DNA of 64,000 bases from UBA11098 sp041671525 (GCA_041671525.1 JBAZBJ010000007.1:4385-68384), one strand, 5' to 3'; shown: positions 7,369 to 16,005, counted from the stretch's first letter. Translations and numbers: made by a program. Notes: a model not told the origin generated them from the sequence alone.

Positions 7369-7565
7369 CAATCATCTGAGAGTATCCTGGGGTGAAATAT
7401 TGCGAAAGCAGGGGATACTTATAGGAGTGACCGGCGGCCGACTTTGCGGGGTAAAGGCTTTCCCAACAAGTCAGCTGAAAAAATCGACTCGGAGGATCCG
7501 TCTCATTCCGTCTACAAATTATTCACCTTCAATAAAAAAATATCCCGGTTAATGGGATATTTTTT
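7369..7565 (+). ncRNA. Candidate structured non-coding RNA, family unknown
   Basis: About 195 bases with no credible protein, with its own promoter (TTGAAA 7332-7337, TAGTAT 7357-7362) and a strong terminator at the 3' end. AGTATCCTG (7381-7389) pairs with CAGGGGATACT (7409-7419), enclosing a loop with GGTGAAA and GCGAAAGC; GCCGACTT (7437-7444) pairs with AAGTCAGC (7468-7475) with one mismatch. I do not recognise RNase P, SRP, tmRNA or a riboswitch. Size and isolation would fit 6S-like or other housekeeping RNA, but that is not shown. Confidence 0.5.
7534..7565. terminator. Bidirectional terminator
   Basis: AAAAATATCCC-GGTTAAT-GGGATATTTTT. It ends the candidate RNA (+) and overlaps the stop codon of the DUF2062 gene (-). 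Confidence 0.8.
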
Positions 7566-8046
7566 ATTGTTGTTCCTGCACCTCTTTATCATGCGCAGAA
7601 AAATATATTTTATGGTTTGTCAGGAGATAAGACAGCAGGAAATAAAAAACGGCTGCAATCGCTCCAGCCACCACAAAAAAACCGATGACCAGTGGCAGGG
7701 CCACCTCCAGTAAGATCGCTTTGCTCAGAAAAAACTTGAAACCCAAGTGGTAGGTCGCTTGAAATTCATCAATCAGTTTTTCTCCTTTTTCGTGAAAAAT
7801 AAATCCACCCACCGCGGCCGCAATCGGAAGCACAACCAGCGTCGTCCACATATTGGTCGCCAGCACTCCGGCGGTCGCGGACAGCCGATTCAAACGAAAG
7901 AGAGAGGCAAGTAACAAGGTAGTAATCAATCCTTCACCCGGCACAATGCCCAAAAAAATCCCCAACGCCGCACCGCCGGCCACTTTGTGCGGAGAATCAT
8001 TGATCAAGAAAAACTGCTTGAAAAAGTTTTTTAATTTTTTTTTCAT
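7564..8046 (-). CDS. DUF2062 membrane protein
   Basis: A 160-residue protein with the DUF2062 pattern: a short basic N-terminus, SPHKVAGGAALGIFLGIVPGEG, a helix, then NMWTTLVVLPIAAAVGG and a final membrane segment (about residues 115-145). The family occurs beside glycosyltransferases and cell-envelope genes, but its function is not known. It starts 3 bases after the stop of the PD-(D/E)XK gene and probably shares its transcript. Confidence 0.8.
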   Translation of the reverse strand: MKKKLKNFFKQFFLINDSPHKVAGGAALGIFLGIVPGEGLITTLLLASLFRLNRLSATAGVLATNMWTTLVVLPIAAAVGGFIFHEKGEKLIDEFQATYHLGFKFFLSKAILLEVALPLVIGFFVVAGAIAAVFYFLLSYLLTNHKIYFSAHDKEVQEQQ

Positions 8047-8049
8047 TTA

Positions 8050-9174
8050 CTATTTCTTTTTCACCACTAAACTTTTAGTTTCTTTGTCAACTACTTTGGC
8101 TTTTTCGACTTCTTGTTTGGCTTGCATCGGCAAGACGCCCAGGATATTGCGCAGGGCAATGCCATCCACTTTTAAAACATCCTCCCATTTATCCAAAGGC
8201 TCCAAAATTTCCCGCAATTTGGCTTCATCATATTTATACGTCTTGCGCAGCGAGCGCGCGATTACGCCCTGTTCACCAAAAACTCGCTCCACGCCTTCTT
8301 GATCCATATACTGCAGAATGTCTTCTTGTAACTTTCCCAATCTTTCTTTGGTGATGGTGATGGCGGATTTGAGTTCGATATATTCCATGATTTCTTGATT
8401 TACCACCTCGGTGTCAATTTTCCGCAGCTCCTTGAATTTATGCTTCCACATCGGACACATGTTTTGATAGCCGCACCAATCACACAATGGAGTGATCAGT
8501 GGTTCAAACTTTCCGGATTCGATCAATTTGATAACATCTAGGAAAGTTTGTTCACTTTTTTGCAATTGTTCCAAGGTGCGCGTAGAAGAAAGCTTCACAC
8601 CATGCTTCAAATAATATAAGCTAACTTTTATTTTATCCAGATTGGCCACCTCTTTTGGATAGCGCGCCAAAAAAGCTTTCAGATACACCGACAACTGCAT
8701 GTCGTTGTCCACTTTGTCCTGCGACGGCATTTTTTTGGTCGTTTTGTAATCAATAATTTCATAGCCATCCTCCGTCTTGTCGATGCGATCCACAATACCG
8801 GAAACGATGTGTTTGTTCTCACCTTCACCAATCTCAATCTGAAAACGCGATTCCAGATCAATAATATTGAAATCTTGCGGACGATTGCTCTGATAATATT
8901 TTTGAATAATTTGAATGCCTTGGGAAAAAGCCGCGCGTTCTTCGTCCGGCGAATCAAAAACCGCCGGGTTCCAGGAATTGCCAAAATGTTCCATGGCTTG
9001 ATCCAAAGTGGGGGACAGGATGCCGGGCGTGTGCACAAATTTCAGCGTCTCATGGATGGTTGAACCAAAAACCGCCTCCTTGGATTTGGGAGTTTTGATT
9101 CGATCTATATTTTGAAATTTATACTTGAGTGGACAGTTCTGGTAGGTGTCCATGGAGGAATAGGAGATGCGCAT
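8050..9174 (-). CDS. PD-(D/E)XK nuclease family protein (RecB/Cas4-like)
   Basis: A 374-residue protein of the PDDEXK_1 type: SYSSMDTYQNCPLKYKF at the N-terminus, FGSTIHETLK, the active-site GIVDRIDK...EIIDYKTTK (Asp and Asp-x-Lys), and a C-terminal CDWCGYQNMC. The first cysteine and this late trio are placed like the Fe-S cluster ligands of AddB/Cas4 nucleases. No cas genes are near, so general DNA repair is likelier. ATG 9174 is chosen over an upstream in-frame start because a TATACT box lies just before it and the conserved segment starts there. Confidence 0.82.
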   Translation of the reverse strand: MRISYSSMDTYQNCPLKYKFQNIDRIKTPKSKEAVFGSTIHETLKFVHTPGILSPTLDQAMEHFGNSWNPAVFDSPDEERAAFSQGIQIIQKYYQSNRPQDFNIIDLESRFQIEIGEGENKHIVSGIVDRIDKTEDGYEIIDYKTTKKMPSQDKVDNDMQLSVYLKAFLARYPKEVANLDKIKVSLYYLKHGVKLSSTRTLEQLQKSEQTFLDVIKLIESGKFEPLITPLCDWCGYQNMCPMWKHKFKELRKIDTEVVNQEIMEYIELKSAITITKERLGKLQEDILQYMDQEGVERVFGEQGVIARSLRKTYKYDEAKLREILEPLDKWEDVLKVDGIALRNILGVLPMQAKQEVEKAKVVDKETKSLVVKKK

Positions 9175-9215
9175 GCCTATAGTATAGAGTATTTGGACTT
9201 TTGTATCCAGCACTA

Positions 9216-9259
9216 GCCTAAAACCCGGCTTAGGAAATTGCTAAAGCCAGGTTTTGGGC
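9216..9259. repeat. Palindromic repeat, GGAAATT-centred family
   Basis: Imperfect inverted repeat GCCTAAAACCCGGCTTAGG / CTAAAGCCAGGTTTTGGGC around a GAAATT-type centre. A near-perfect relative is at 20381-20423, so it is an interspersed family and not only a terminator. Confidence 0.75.
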
Positions 9260-9346
9260 GCCCTTGACATAAATTTAAGGCCTTGGTAGTATTAATACAT
9301 ACCAAATTGGTAGGCTTTAAAAAAATAATCAATAAAACCAAAAAAT

Positions 9347-9871
9347 ATGGAAAAACAAACCCAAGTGTTGGCCGAGGAGCATAAAAATATCCTCAAAGTC
9401 ATAAGCGCCCTGGAATGGGAGTGCGGCAGACTGAATTCAAAGAAAGAAATCGACAAAGAATTTTTCGCAAAAGCGATTGATTTCATCCGAAATTATGCCG
9501 ACAAGTTCCATCATGCCAAAGAAGAGGACATTCTGTTTGTCGAATTTTGCAAGAACGCCCACAAGACGCATTGTAATCCCGTGGATCAGATGCTTTATGA
9601 ACATAAACTAGGCCGGGAATTCGTGAAAAACATGGAGTCAGCCATCAAAAAAGATGACTCGAACGGCACCTTGGAGAACGCGACCGGCTATGCCAATTTA
9701 TTGAAGGAACACATTTTTAAAGAGGACACCATTCTTTATCCGATGATGGATGAAGTTTTCGACGAGAAAACCCAACAATCGATCACCGAGCGATCAGCGG
9801 CCGCCGAAAAAAAATTCAAAAAAGAAGATTTGGAAAGATATCTGGCATTCGCAAATAATTTAAACAACTAA
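9347..9871 (+). CDS. Hemerythrin-like HHE domain protein
   Basis: A 174-residue four-helix protein with the iron-ligand pattern of hemerythrins: EEHKNIL (His near residue 12), FHHAKEEDILF, MLYEHKLGREF and LKEHIFKEDTILYP. Such proteins bind O2 or sense oxygen, NO or iron through a di-iron site; a cytoplasmic location is likely as there is no signal or membrane helix. It heads a run of plus-strand genes (cupin, Rrf2 regulator, iscS, iscU), which suggests a role in oxygen or iron-sulfur homeostasis. Confidence 0.85.
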   Translation: MEKQTQVLAEEHKNILKVISALEWECGRLNSKKEIDKEFFAKAIDFIRNYADKFHHAKEEDILFVEFCKNAHKTHCNPVDQMLYEHKLGREFVKNMESAIKKDDSNGTLENATGYANLLKEHIFKEDTILYPMMDEVFDEKTQQSITERSAAAEKKFKKEDLERYLAFANNLNN

Positions 9872-9889
9872 CACTAATAAATCATCACT

Positions 9890-10195
9890 ATGAATAATTG
9901 GAAAAACCTGCAAGAAATGATTGAATATCCATCCGATGGAATTTTGAGCAAGGACATCCTGAAAAACGAAAAGTTTGACGCAACCCTCTTTATCATGGCG
10001 AAAGGCGCGGATCTCTCTGAGCATACCTCCACGCGCGCGGGAATCGTTCATGTCATTGACGGCAAGGGAATTTTTAATCTGGAAGATGAAGCTATCAAAA
10101 TGCGCCCCGGCGTCTTCATCCATATGGGCAAAAATGCGATCCACTCTCTCCGAGCGGAAGAAAATACCGCTTTTGTTTTGATTCTTTTCAACTAA
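9890..10195 (+). CDS. Small cupin-domain protein
   Basis: A 101-residue single cupin barrel. Motif 1 is degenerate around LSEHTSTRAGIVHVIDGKG, and motif 2 reads KMRPGVFIHMGKNAIHSL, so one or two metal-binding histidines remain (His in FIH and AIH). Small cupins of this type bind a metal or act as sensors; substrate is unknown. It starts 18 bases after the hemerythrin stop and ends 9 bases before the Rrf2 regulator, so the three are probably one operon. Confidence 0.75.
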   Translation: MNNWKNLQEMIEYPSDGILSKDILKNEKFDATLFIMAKGADLSEHTSTRAGIVHVIDGKGIFNLEDEAIKMRPGVFIHMGKNAIHSLRAEENTAFVLILFN

Positions 10196-10204
10196 CCTCC
10201 TGCC

Positions 10205-10585
10205 ATGAAATTTTCCACCAAAGCTGAATACGGGCTCAAAGCCATGGTCAATCTGGCCGCGGCTTTTCCGGTGCAAAAAAATTTACAGACGATTGCGCGG
10301 GAAGAAAAAATTTCGGTGAAATATTTGGAAAGAATCATCGGTGAGCTGCGCAAAAATAAAATGCTCACCAGCTCCAAGGGGAAAGCCGGGGGATACATCC
10401 TAGCAAAAAACCCAAAACAAATTACGACCGGTGAAATCGTTGAAATTCTGGACGGTCCGATTGCCCCGACCAAATGTGCGCTTTGTGGCATTGAAAATAA
10501 ATGTTCGTCCAGCCTGGTGTGGATAAAATTGGGGCAAGAAATCAAGAAGACATTGGATAATATTAAATTAAGTGACCTTATCTAA
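10205..10585 (+). CDS. Rrf2-family (IscR-like) transcription regulator
   Basis: The 126-residue protein has the Rrf2 winged helix: KFSTKAEYGLKAMVNLA, TIAREEKISVKYLERII and the wing SSKGKAGGYILAK. Three cysteines in CALCGIENKC (about residues 91-100) match the position of the Fe-S cluster ligands of IscR/NsrR. It lies just upstream of iscS and iscU, so control of iron-sulfur assembly by cluster status is likely. The palindromic repeat between it and iscS is not an obvious IscR operator. Confidence 0.85.
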   Translation: MKFSTKAEYGLKAMVNLAAAFPVQKNLQTIAREEKISVKYLERIIGELRKNKMLTSSKGKAGGYILAKNPKQITTGEIVEILDGPIAPTKCALCGIENKCSSSLVWIKLGQEIKKTLDNIKLSDLI

Positions 10586-10586
10586 G

Positions 10587-10674
10587 GTCATCCTGAGCGA
10601 AGTCCGCCGCGGACGAAGTCGAAGGACCTAATTAGATTCCTCGATTCCGCTACGCTCCACTCGGAATGACAGCT
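10587..10674. repeat. Interspersed TGTCATTCC-type hairpin repeat, copy 1
   Basis: Runs from GTCATCCTGAGCGAAG to TCGGAATGACAGC with inner arms meeting at a CTAATTAGATTCC core. The ends are complementary. Other copies: 16427, 24252, 45261, 52352, 53259. Confidence 0.8.
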
Positions 10675-10683
10675 AACAACATT

Positions 10684-11904
10684 ATGAAAAAAATCTATCT
10701 CGACTACGCCGCCACCACACCCGTCGACAAGGATGTGCTCAAGGAAATGCTGCCGTATTTTTCCGAAAAATTTGGCAACGCTTCGTCCATCCACTCCTTC
10801 GGCCAAACCGCCCAACAGGCGATTGACCAAGCCCGCGCGCAAGCCGCCAAGTTTTTTGGCGCCACGCCCAATGAAATAATTTTCACCAGTGGCGCGACCG
10901 AATCGAACAACCTCGCCATCAAAGGGGTGGTGAAATCATACTATACCAAATTCAAGACCAAGCCCCACATCGTCACTTCGGCCTTTGAACATCATTGCGT
11001 CCTGGATACCTGCAAGGCCCTGGAAAAAGAAAATTTAGCGGAAATAACTTTTGTCAGCCCGGACAAAGATGGCGTGATTCAAGTGGCGGATATCCAAAAA
11101 GCGATCAAAAAAAATACGATCCTAATTTCCATCATGTATGTCAATAATGAAATCGGCACCGTCCAACCGATCGCCGAAATCGGAAAGATGGTCAAAATGA
11201 TCAACAACGGCGAACGCAAGGAAACGGATTTTCAATTGCAATTCCACACCGACGCCACTCAGGCCGTCAATTATTTCGATTGCAATGTTAACAAGCTCGG
11301 TGTCCACCTGCTGTCCATGTCCGCCCACAAGATTTATGGACCGAAAGGGAATGGGATTTTGTATATCAAAAAAGGTACGCCGATTAAAAAAATCCAAGAC
11401 GGGGGAGATCAAGAATACAAATTGCGGGCTGGCACCCAAAATGTGCCAGGCATCGTGGGTCTGGGCAAAGCATTGGAGTTGGTCATGCTCAATGCCAAAC
11501 GTGAAAACGTGAAAATCAAAAACTTGCGCGATTATTTCATTAAAAAAGTTTTGCAGGAAATTCCCAAGACAAAACTGAACGGCTCAAAAGTGAAACGTTC
11601 TCCGAATAACACCAATTTTAGTTTTGAGGACGTGGAAGGGGAAGGACTGCTACTTTCCTTGGACATGGAGGGCATTGCTTGTTCGACCGGCTCGGCCTGC
11701 TCTTCCGGTGCGCTTTCACCGTCACATGTCTTGTTAGCTATCGGACTCAAACCAGAACAGGCCCACGGCTCGCTGCGGATGACTCTTGGCAAGCACACAA
11801 CCAAACAGGAACTCGACATTACGTTGAAAAAATTAAAAGTGATTGTGGAAAGACTGCGCCAGATTTCCGGCAATGTTTTGAGTGATTATTACTCGAGTAA
11901 ATAA
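10684..11904 (+). CDS. iscS: Cysteine desulfurase
   Basis: A 406-residue PLP enzyme that takes sulfur from cysteine for Fe-S clusters and thiolation. Seen: YLDYAATTPVD at the N-terminus, TSGATESNN, the PLP-lysine region SAHKIYGPKGNG, and the mobile persulfide loop CSTGSACSSG near residue 340. ATG 10684 gives the standard start MKKIYLDYAATT; the in-frame ATG at 10666 lies inside the palindromic repeat. It is followed by iscU after 59 bases. The order Rrf2-iscS-iscU is the classic isc head without hscBA or fdx. Confidence 0.95.
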   Translation: MKKIYLDYAATTPVDKDVLKEMLPYFSEKFGNASSIHSFGQTAQQAIDQARAQAAKFFGATPNEIIFTSGATESNNLAIKGVVKSYYTKFKTKPHIVTSAFEHHCVLDTCKALEKENLAEITFVSPDKDGVIQVADIQKAIKKNTILISIMYVNNEIGTVQPIAEIGKMVKMINNGERKETDFQLQFHTDATQAVNYFDCNVNKLGVHLLSMSAHKIYGPKGNGILYIKKGTPIKKIQDGGDQEYKLRAGTQNVPGIVGLGKALELVMLNAKRENVKIKNLRDYFIKKVLQEIPKTKLNGSKVKRSPNNTNFSFEDVEGEGLLLSLDMEGIACSTGSACSSGALSPSHVLLAIGLKPEQAHGSLRMTLGKHTTKQELDITLKKLKVIVERLRQISGNVLSDYYSSK

Positions 11905-11912
11905 TTTTAAAA

Positions 11913-11959
11913 AATGAATTCGTAATTCGTACATTCGTACAAATTCGTAATTCGTAGGT
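11913..11959. repeat. ATTCGTAATTCGTAC short-word repeat
   Basis: Tandem and inverted short words (ATTCGTAATTCGTAC, ATTCGTACAAATTCG) fill the iscS-iscU gap. The same words are at 59660-59709 upstream of dnaJ. Confidence 0.75.
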
Positions 11960-11963
11960 AGTT

Positions 11964-12350
11964 ATGCAATATTCAAAAAAAGTACTCGAACATTTTACCC
12001 GCCCCCACAATCAGGGGGTGATGAAAAAACCTTCCGGCGTCGGCATGGTCGGCAACCCGGTTTGTGGAGACATGATAAAGATCTATATTAAGGTTGACAA
12101 AAATAAAAAAGGGTCGGAGTATATAAAGGACATTAAGTTTGAGACCCTAGGTTGTGCCTCAGCCATTGCAACTTCTTCCATGATCACTGATTTGGCCAAA
12201 GGTAAGATCTTGGATGAAGCCATGAAGATCACCCGCGATAATGTCGCCGATGCGCTGGAAGGCTTGCCACCGATCAAGATGCACTGTTCTAATCTGGCCG
12301 ACGATGGCCTGCATGCAGCCATCAAGGATTATTATTCGCATAACGCGTAA
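11964..12350 (+). CDS. iscU: Iron-sulfur cluster scaffold IscU/NifU-N
   Basis: The 128-residue scaffold has its three cluster cysteines in place: GNPVCGD (about residue 33), LGCASAIATSS (about 60) and MHCSNLA (about 111). It receives sulfur from IscS and builds Fe-S clusters. The helix KVLEHFTRPHNQG and the metal-binding Asp are conserved. It is slightly shorter than E. coli IscU and lacks the LPPVK chaperone motif in exact form; here EGLPPIKMHC keeps most of it. Confidence 0.94.
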   Translation: MQYSKKVLEHFTRPHNQGVMKKPSGVGMVGNPVCGDMIKIYIKVDKNKKGSEYIKDIKFETLGCASAIATSSMITDLAKGKILDEAMKITRDNVADALEGLPPIKMHCSNLADDGLHAAIKDYYSHNA

Positions 12351-12431
12351 CGCGTATCGCAAATCGCGTATCACATATCGCAATTATTCGCTTTGCGGCG
12401 ATCCACGATATGCGATACACGATCCACGAAA
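12349..12431. repeat. ATATCGCG/GATCCACG short-word repeat
   Basis: Repeated words CGCGTATCGC, ATATGCGAT and GATCCACGA fill the gap between iscU and the M23 gene. The same words, read in the other direction, lie inside the TagA-type gene at 16766-16806. Confidence 0.75.
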
Positions 12432-12434
12432 AAT

Positions 12435-12995
12435 ATGGCCTATCGCTATACGCCAAATCTAACTCCGCCAATCGGAAATTTCAAAAATATTTCTCTGCCT
12501 TTTCGGGAGCCCAGCATGTATGACAAAAAATTTTGGGGCACACACCTGGGAGTCGACATCGACGCCAAGATGGAAACCAAGATTTTTTCCATCGGGCGCG
12601 GTGTTGTGGTTTATTCCAAACTGCACCCGGCTGAATTTTCCGAAGACGGAAAAATCCTCAAAAGAAATTGGGGCGGCATCACCATCATCGCGCATAAAAA
12701 TCCGCGCGATAAAAAAATATTTTATTCCTTGTATGGCCATCTTGGCAAACGCTTCGTCAAGCCAGGGGACAAGGTCGAACTAGGCGATCTGATCGGCACG
12801 GTAGGCAAGAGTCTGAGTGAGTCCAATGGTGGTTGGGAAGCCGAACATTTGCATTTTGCGATTTATACCGGGCCATTTCACGCACGCGTTTTGCCGGGCT
12901 ACTACCGAGAAGAAGAGAGCACGACGCAGCTCACAGATTGGCAAGATCCAATCAATTTTATAAATAACTATTCGGCCAACCGGACACTTGTGTAG
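12435..12995 (+). CDS. M23-family metallopeptidase
   Basis: A 186-residue LytM/M23-fold protein without signal peptide: THLGVDIDA (first zinc ligands HxxxD), YSLYGHL and HLHFAIYTG (HxH motif). M23 enzymes cut peptidoglycan cross-bridges. The lack of an export signal and of a coiled coil is unusual; it may be exported by another route or act on imported wall fragments. ATG 12435 is chosen because the upstream sequence is the palindromic-word repeat. It is read from the same strand as iscU but is probably functionally separate. Confidence 0.8.
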   Translation: MAYRYTPNLTPPIGNFKNISLPFREPSMYDKKFWGTHLGVDIDAKMETKIFSIGRGVVVYSKLHPAEFSEDGKILKRNWGGITIIAHKNPRDKKIFYSLYGHLGKRFVKPGDKVELGDLIGTVGKSLSESNGGWEAEHLHFAIYTGPFHARVLPGYYREEESTTQLTDWQDPINFINNYSANRTLV

Positions 12996-13146
12996 AAACG
13001 CTAGGGAATAGCGGTTCAAAATATATTCACAGCGTCGTACAATGTAGCTTATGCGACATTGACTATATTCTTTTAAACCTATCTGGTATACATATAAGTA
13101 TACCAACCAATCAACTTACGGCCTCTCAGCTCAAGCTGGTGCCCCA

Positions 13147-13185
13147 AATAAAAAACTATCCCGCTTAAGTGGATAGTTTTTTATT
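13147..13185. terminator. Bidirectional terminator
   Basis: AAAAACTATCC-CGCTTAAGT-GGATAGTTTTT between the convergent M23 gene (+) and EnvC-like gene (-). Confidence 0.8.
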
Positions 13186-13209
13186 TGGAAAAAATATTTC
13201 GAAAAAATT

Positions 13210-14457
13210 TTATAAATAGTTTTTCGGATTTAAACTAGCACCTATTGGCAACATCAATCCGGAAACTTTTGTAGACTCGACAATTTCAAAAGTTTTTCTG
13301 GCGAAAACTGTGAAGTGCAAATGCGGTCCGGTCGAGAATCCCGTGTTGCCACTGACACCGATGACCTCTCCGCCTTTGACCTTCTCCCCTTTCGAGACGG
13401 AAACTTTGCTGAAATGACCATACAGCGTCACCAGTCCGTTTCCGTGATCGATCGCGACCCATCTGCCATAGGCGTATTTTCCATTGTTACCGGTTGCCAA
13501 CACCGTGCCATCTTTCGCCGCAAAAACGTTTTTATACTTAACGCCAAAATCTATGCCGTTATGTTTGCCGGAAGCATAATTTGATGAAAAACTTGTCTTG
13601 CCATAATTTTGCGTAATAACGACCGGATTGACCGGATAGGCCAAGAGCCCTGATTTGGCTGGCGGCAATGGACCCAGATCCTGACCAGACTTGCCAGCTT
13701 CAATTTCGTTAATTTCGGCTGCGATCTGTTCCTGCTGTTCCCGCACTTTCGCCAACAGATCTTGATATTTCTGCTCCTCCCCATTTGTCTGAGTCAGAAG
13801 AACCTGCTTTTGCACTTCGCTAGCCTGCAAATTATAACTCTTGCCCTGCAGATCTTTTTTCAGACTGTCAGTCTCTTCCTTTTTTTGTTTAATCACATCA
13901 TATTCTTTTTGCAGTTCCGCCTTGCTCTTTTGGATTGCCTCCAAAGCTTCATTGACTCGGTCACTCGACTGTTCAACATAATCCGCCTTACTCAGAATAT
14001 CCGAAAAATTTTTACTGATCAGAACAATATTCAAGATTCCTTCCTGTTTATTTTCGTAATAATTTTGCATCAGCCCGGCCAGGATTAGTTGCTGATATTT
14101 GATTAAACTTTCTTTATATTCAACCTCCTGTTGCATATTGTTGACCTGTTTGGACAATTCCTCAACCTTCAGCTTAGATTGCTCCAATTGCGTCCTGGTT
14201 CTTTCCTGATCCGCATCAATCAATGCGAGCTGCTTCTCAAGAGTGTTTTGCTGCTTGTTCTTAATCTCAATCAAATCCTCATAGGCTTTGGCTTTTTTAT
14301 CCAAAGCCTCACACTTATCCTTATTCTCTCCGGTCAACTGATCACATTCGATCGCCCGCGCCTTGTTCTGCTGCAAAATAAAAAATGCCAATCCAAAGAC
14401 CGACACCAAAAAAAATGACCAAAATATTTTTCCCTTTTTGTTTTTTATTTTTTGCAT
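13210..14457 (-). CDS. EnvC-like murein hydrolase activator or M23 peptidase
   Basis: A 415-residue protein: N-terminal membrane/signal segment (about residues 10-30), a long coiled coil (about 45-255) and a C-terminal M23 domain with HNGIDFG, LYGHF and PHLHFTVFA, so the zinc ligands are present and it may be an active endopeptidase. The layout is that of EnvC/PcsB proteins, which work with FtsEX in septal wall splitting; ftsEX is at 41394-43102. ATG 14457 is preferred because a TATAAG box precedes it closely. Confidence 0.88.
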   Translation of the reverse strand: MQKIKNKKGKIFWSFFLVSVFGLAFFILQQNKARAIECDQLTGENKDKCEALDKKAKAYEDLIEIKNKQQNTLEKQLALIDADQERTRTQLEQSKLKVEELSKQVNNMQQEVEYKESLIKYQQLILAGLMQNYYENKQEGILNIVLISKNFSDILSKADYVEQSSDRVNEALEAIQKSKAELQKEYDVIKQKKEETDSLKKDLQGKSYNLQASEVQKQVLLTQTNGEEQKYQDLLAKVREQQEQIAAEINEIEAGKSGQDLGPLPPAKSGLLAYPVNPVVITQNYGKTSFSSNYASGKHNGIDFGVKYKNVFAAKDGTVLATGNNGKYAYGRWVAIDHGNGLVTLYGHFSKVSVSKGEKVKGGEVIGVSGNTGFSTGPHLHFTVFARKTFEIVESTKVSGLMLPIGASLNPKNYL

Positions 14458-14513
14458 ATGCTGAGCCCTTATATCATCCTGCATTCTACCACAAAAGTGC
14501 TATTTCTAACAGC

Positions 14514-16001
14514 CTAAAGTCTGTTTATGGCTGTCTCCAGCCTTTTGAGACACTCCGACTTACCCAGCACCCACGCCACCTCAAAAGGTGATGGTGACTT
14601 CTGCTCACCGGTCAGTGCCGCGCGCAAGGGCCATAACAAATCCCCGCGCTTGTCGCCGGCTGCTGCCAACAAAAGTTTTTCCAAATTTTCTTTGGTCCAA
14701 TCAGCATTTTCTATATTCTCCAAAACGCTTTTTGACTTTTCTAGACTTGTTTTAGTTTCTTCATCGGTATTCTTTTTCCAGCGCAACAACTCTTTTCCAT
14801 AGTCGATGTCTTGAAAAAAGAATTTTTTGCTCTCCCCCACCGCGGCTAAATTTTCTAGGCGCTCACGTTCAATTGTCAGAACTTTTTTCAAATATTCCTC
14901 AGATTTTTTTTCTGCCGGAGCAGAATTATAAAAATCTTTTTGCGCAAAAAATTCTTTAGCTAATTCATATAATTCATCGATGGAAAGTTTTTTCAAATAT
15001 TCCCCGTTGAGCCAATTCAACTTCTTCAGATCGAAAACCGCGCCGCCTTTGTGCACGTGCGCCAGATCAAATTTTTCAATGAGTTCATCCATCGAAAAAA
15101 TTTCCTGCGTGCTCCCCTCTCCCGGATTCCAACCCAAAAGCGCCACGAAATTTATGATCGCTTCCTTCAGATATCCTTTCTGGATATAATCCTCCACCGC
15201 CACATCGCCCTGTCGCTTGGAAAGCTTGGTTTTGTCCGGATTCAAGAGGAGCGGCAAATGCGCAAATTGCGGAATTTCCCAACCAAAATTTTGGTACAAC
15301 TGAATATATTTTGGCGTGCTGGAAACATATTCCTCACCACGCAAAATATGCGTAATCCGCATCAAGTTGTCATCCACCACATTGGCAAAATTGTAGGTCG
15401 GATAGCCGTCCGATTTCATCAGCACCTGATCATCCAACAGATCATTTTGGATTCTTACTTTGCCGCGGATCAAATCATCATATTCCGTCGCGCCCTCCGT
15501 GTTAATTTTTTGGCGAATTACATATTTTTCACCAGCGGAAATTTTTTTCTCAATTTCTTCTGCTGATAACTTCAAGCATGTTCGATCATACATCGGCGCT
15601 TGTTTGCGGGCGGTCTGATCATTGCGCATTTCTTCTAATCTTTCCGGCGTGCAAAAGCAATAATACGCCGTGCCATTATCGATCAACTGTTCGGCGTATT
15701 TCTTATATATTTCCAGCCGTTCTGATTGGATATATGGCCCAAAATCCCCTTTCTGAATAATTTTTCCGTTCTCCAGATAAACCCCTTCGGAATAATCGAA
15801 GCCCGCCCAATTGATGACTCCGATCAATTTTTCCAAAGCATCTTGCACATATCTTTTTTGATCTGTATCTTCGATACGCAACAAAAAATCTCCGCCATGC
15901 TTTTTGGCGAAAAGATATGAATATAGCGCCGTGCGGAAATTCCCCACGTGCATGTACCCGGTCGGCGATGGCGCAAATCTGACTCTGACTTTTTTATCCA
16001 T
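14514..16001 (-). CDS. gltX: Glutamyl-tRNA synthetase
   Basis: The 495-residue class I synthetase shows RFAPSPTGYMHVGN (HIGH-type motif), the zinc-like insertion region YCFCTPERL, KLSKRQGDVAVEDY (KMSKS motif) and the C-terminal anticodon-binding domain. It charges tRNA-Glu and, in organisms without GlnRS, may also charge tRNA-Gln for GatCAB; whether this applies here cannot be seen. Full length for the family. It is followed 4 bases upstream by a small membrane-protein gene, suggesting co-transcription. Confidence 0.97.
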   Translation of the reverse strand: MDKKVRVRFAPSPTGYMHVGNFRTALYSYLFAKKHGGDFLLRIEDTDQKRYVQDALEKLIGVINWAGFDYSEGVYLENGKIIQKGDFGPYIQSERLEIYKKYAEQLIDNGTAYYCFCTPERLEEMRNDQTARKQAPMYDRTCLKLSAEEIEKKISAGEKYVIRQKINTEGATEYDDLIRGKVRIQNDLLDDQVLMKSDGYPTYNFANVVDDNLMRITHILRGEEYVSSTPKYIQLYQNFGWEIPQFAHLPLLLNPDKTKLSKRQGDVAVEDYIQKGYLKEAIINFVALLGWNPGEGSTQEIFSMDELIEKFDLAHVHKGGAVFDLKKLNWLNGEYLKKLSIDELYELAKEFFAQKDFYNSAPAEKKSEEYLKKVLTIERERLENLAAVGESKKFFFQDIDYGKELLRWKKNTDEETKTSLEKSKSVLENIENADWTKENLEKLLLAAAGDKRGDLLWPLRAALTGEQKSPSPFEVAWVLGKSECLKRLETAINRL

Positions 16002-16005
16002 AATT

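Noticed and set aside
7444..7713. Plus-strand open frame across the candidate RNA and DUF2062 gene
   Set aside because: It runs through a terminator hairpin and opposite a clear gene; the translation looks random.
8050..9174. Cas4 as identity of the PD-(D/E)XK protein
   Set aside because: It is much longer than Cas4 and no CRISPR array or cas gene is present.
13085..13147. TPP riboswitch on the minus strand (GGGGCACC...GCTGAGAGG)
   Set aside because: Only the first words resemble the thi box; the second conserved half (CTGATCTGG...) is missing and it lies past a gene end.
13447..14418. Long plus-strand frames opposite the EnvC-like gene
   Set aside because: They mirror the coiled-coil codons of the minus-strand gene and have no start signals.
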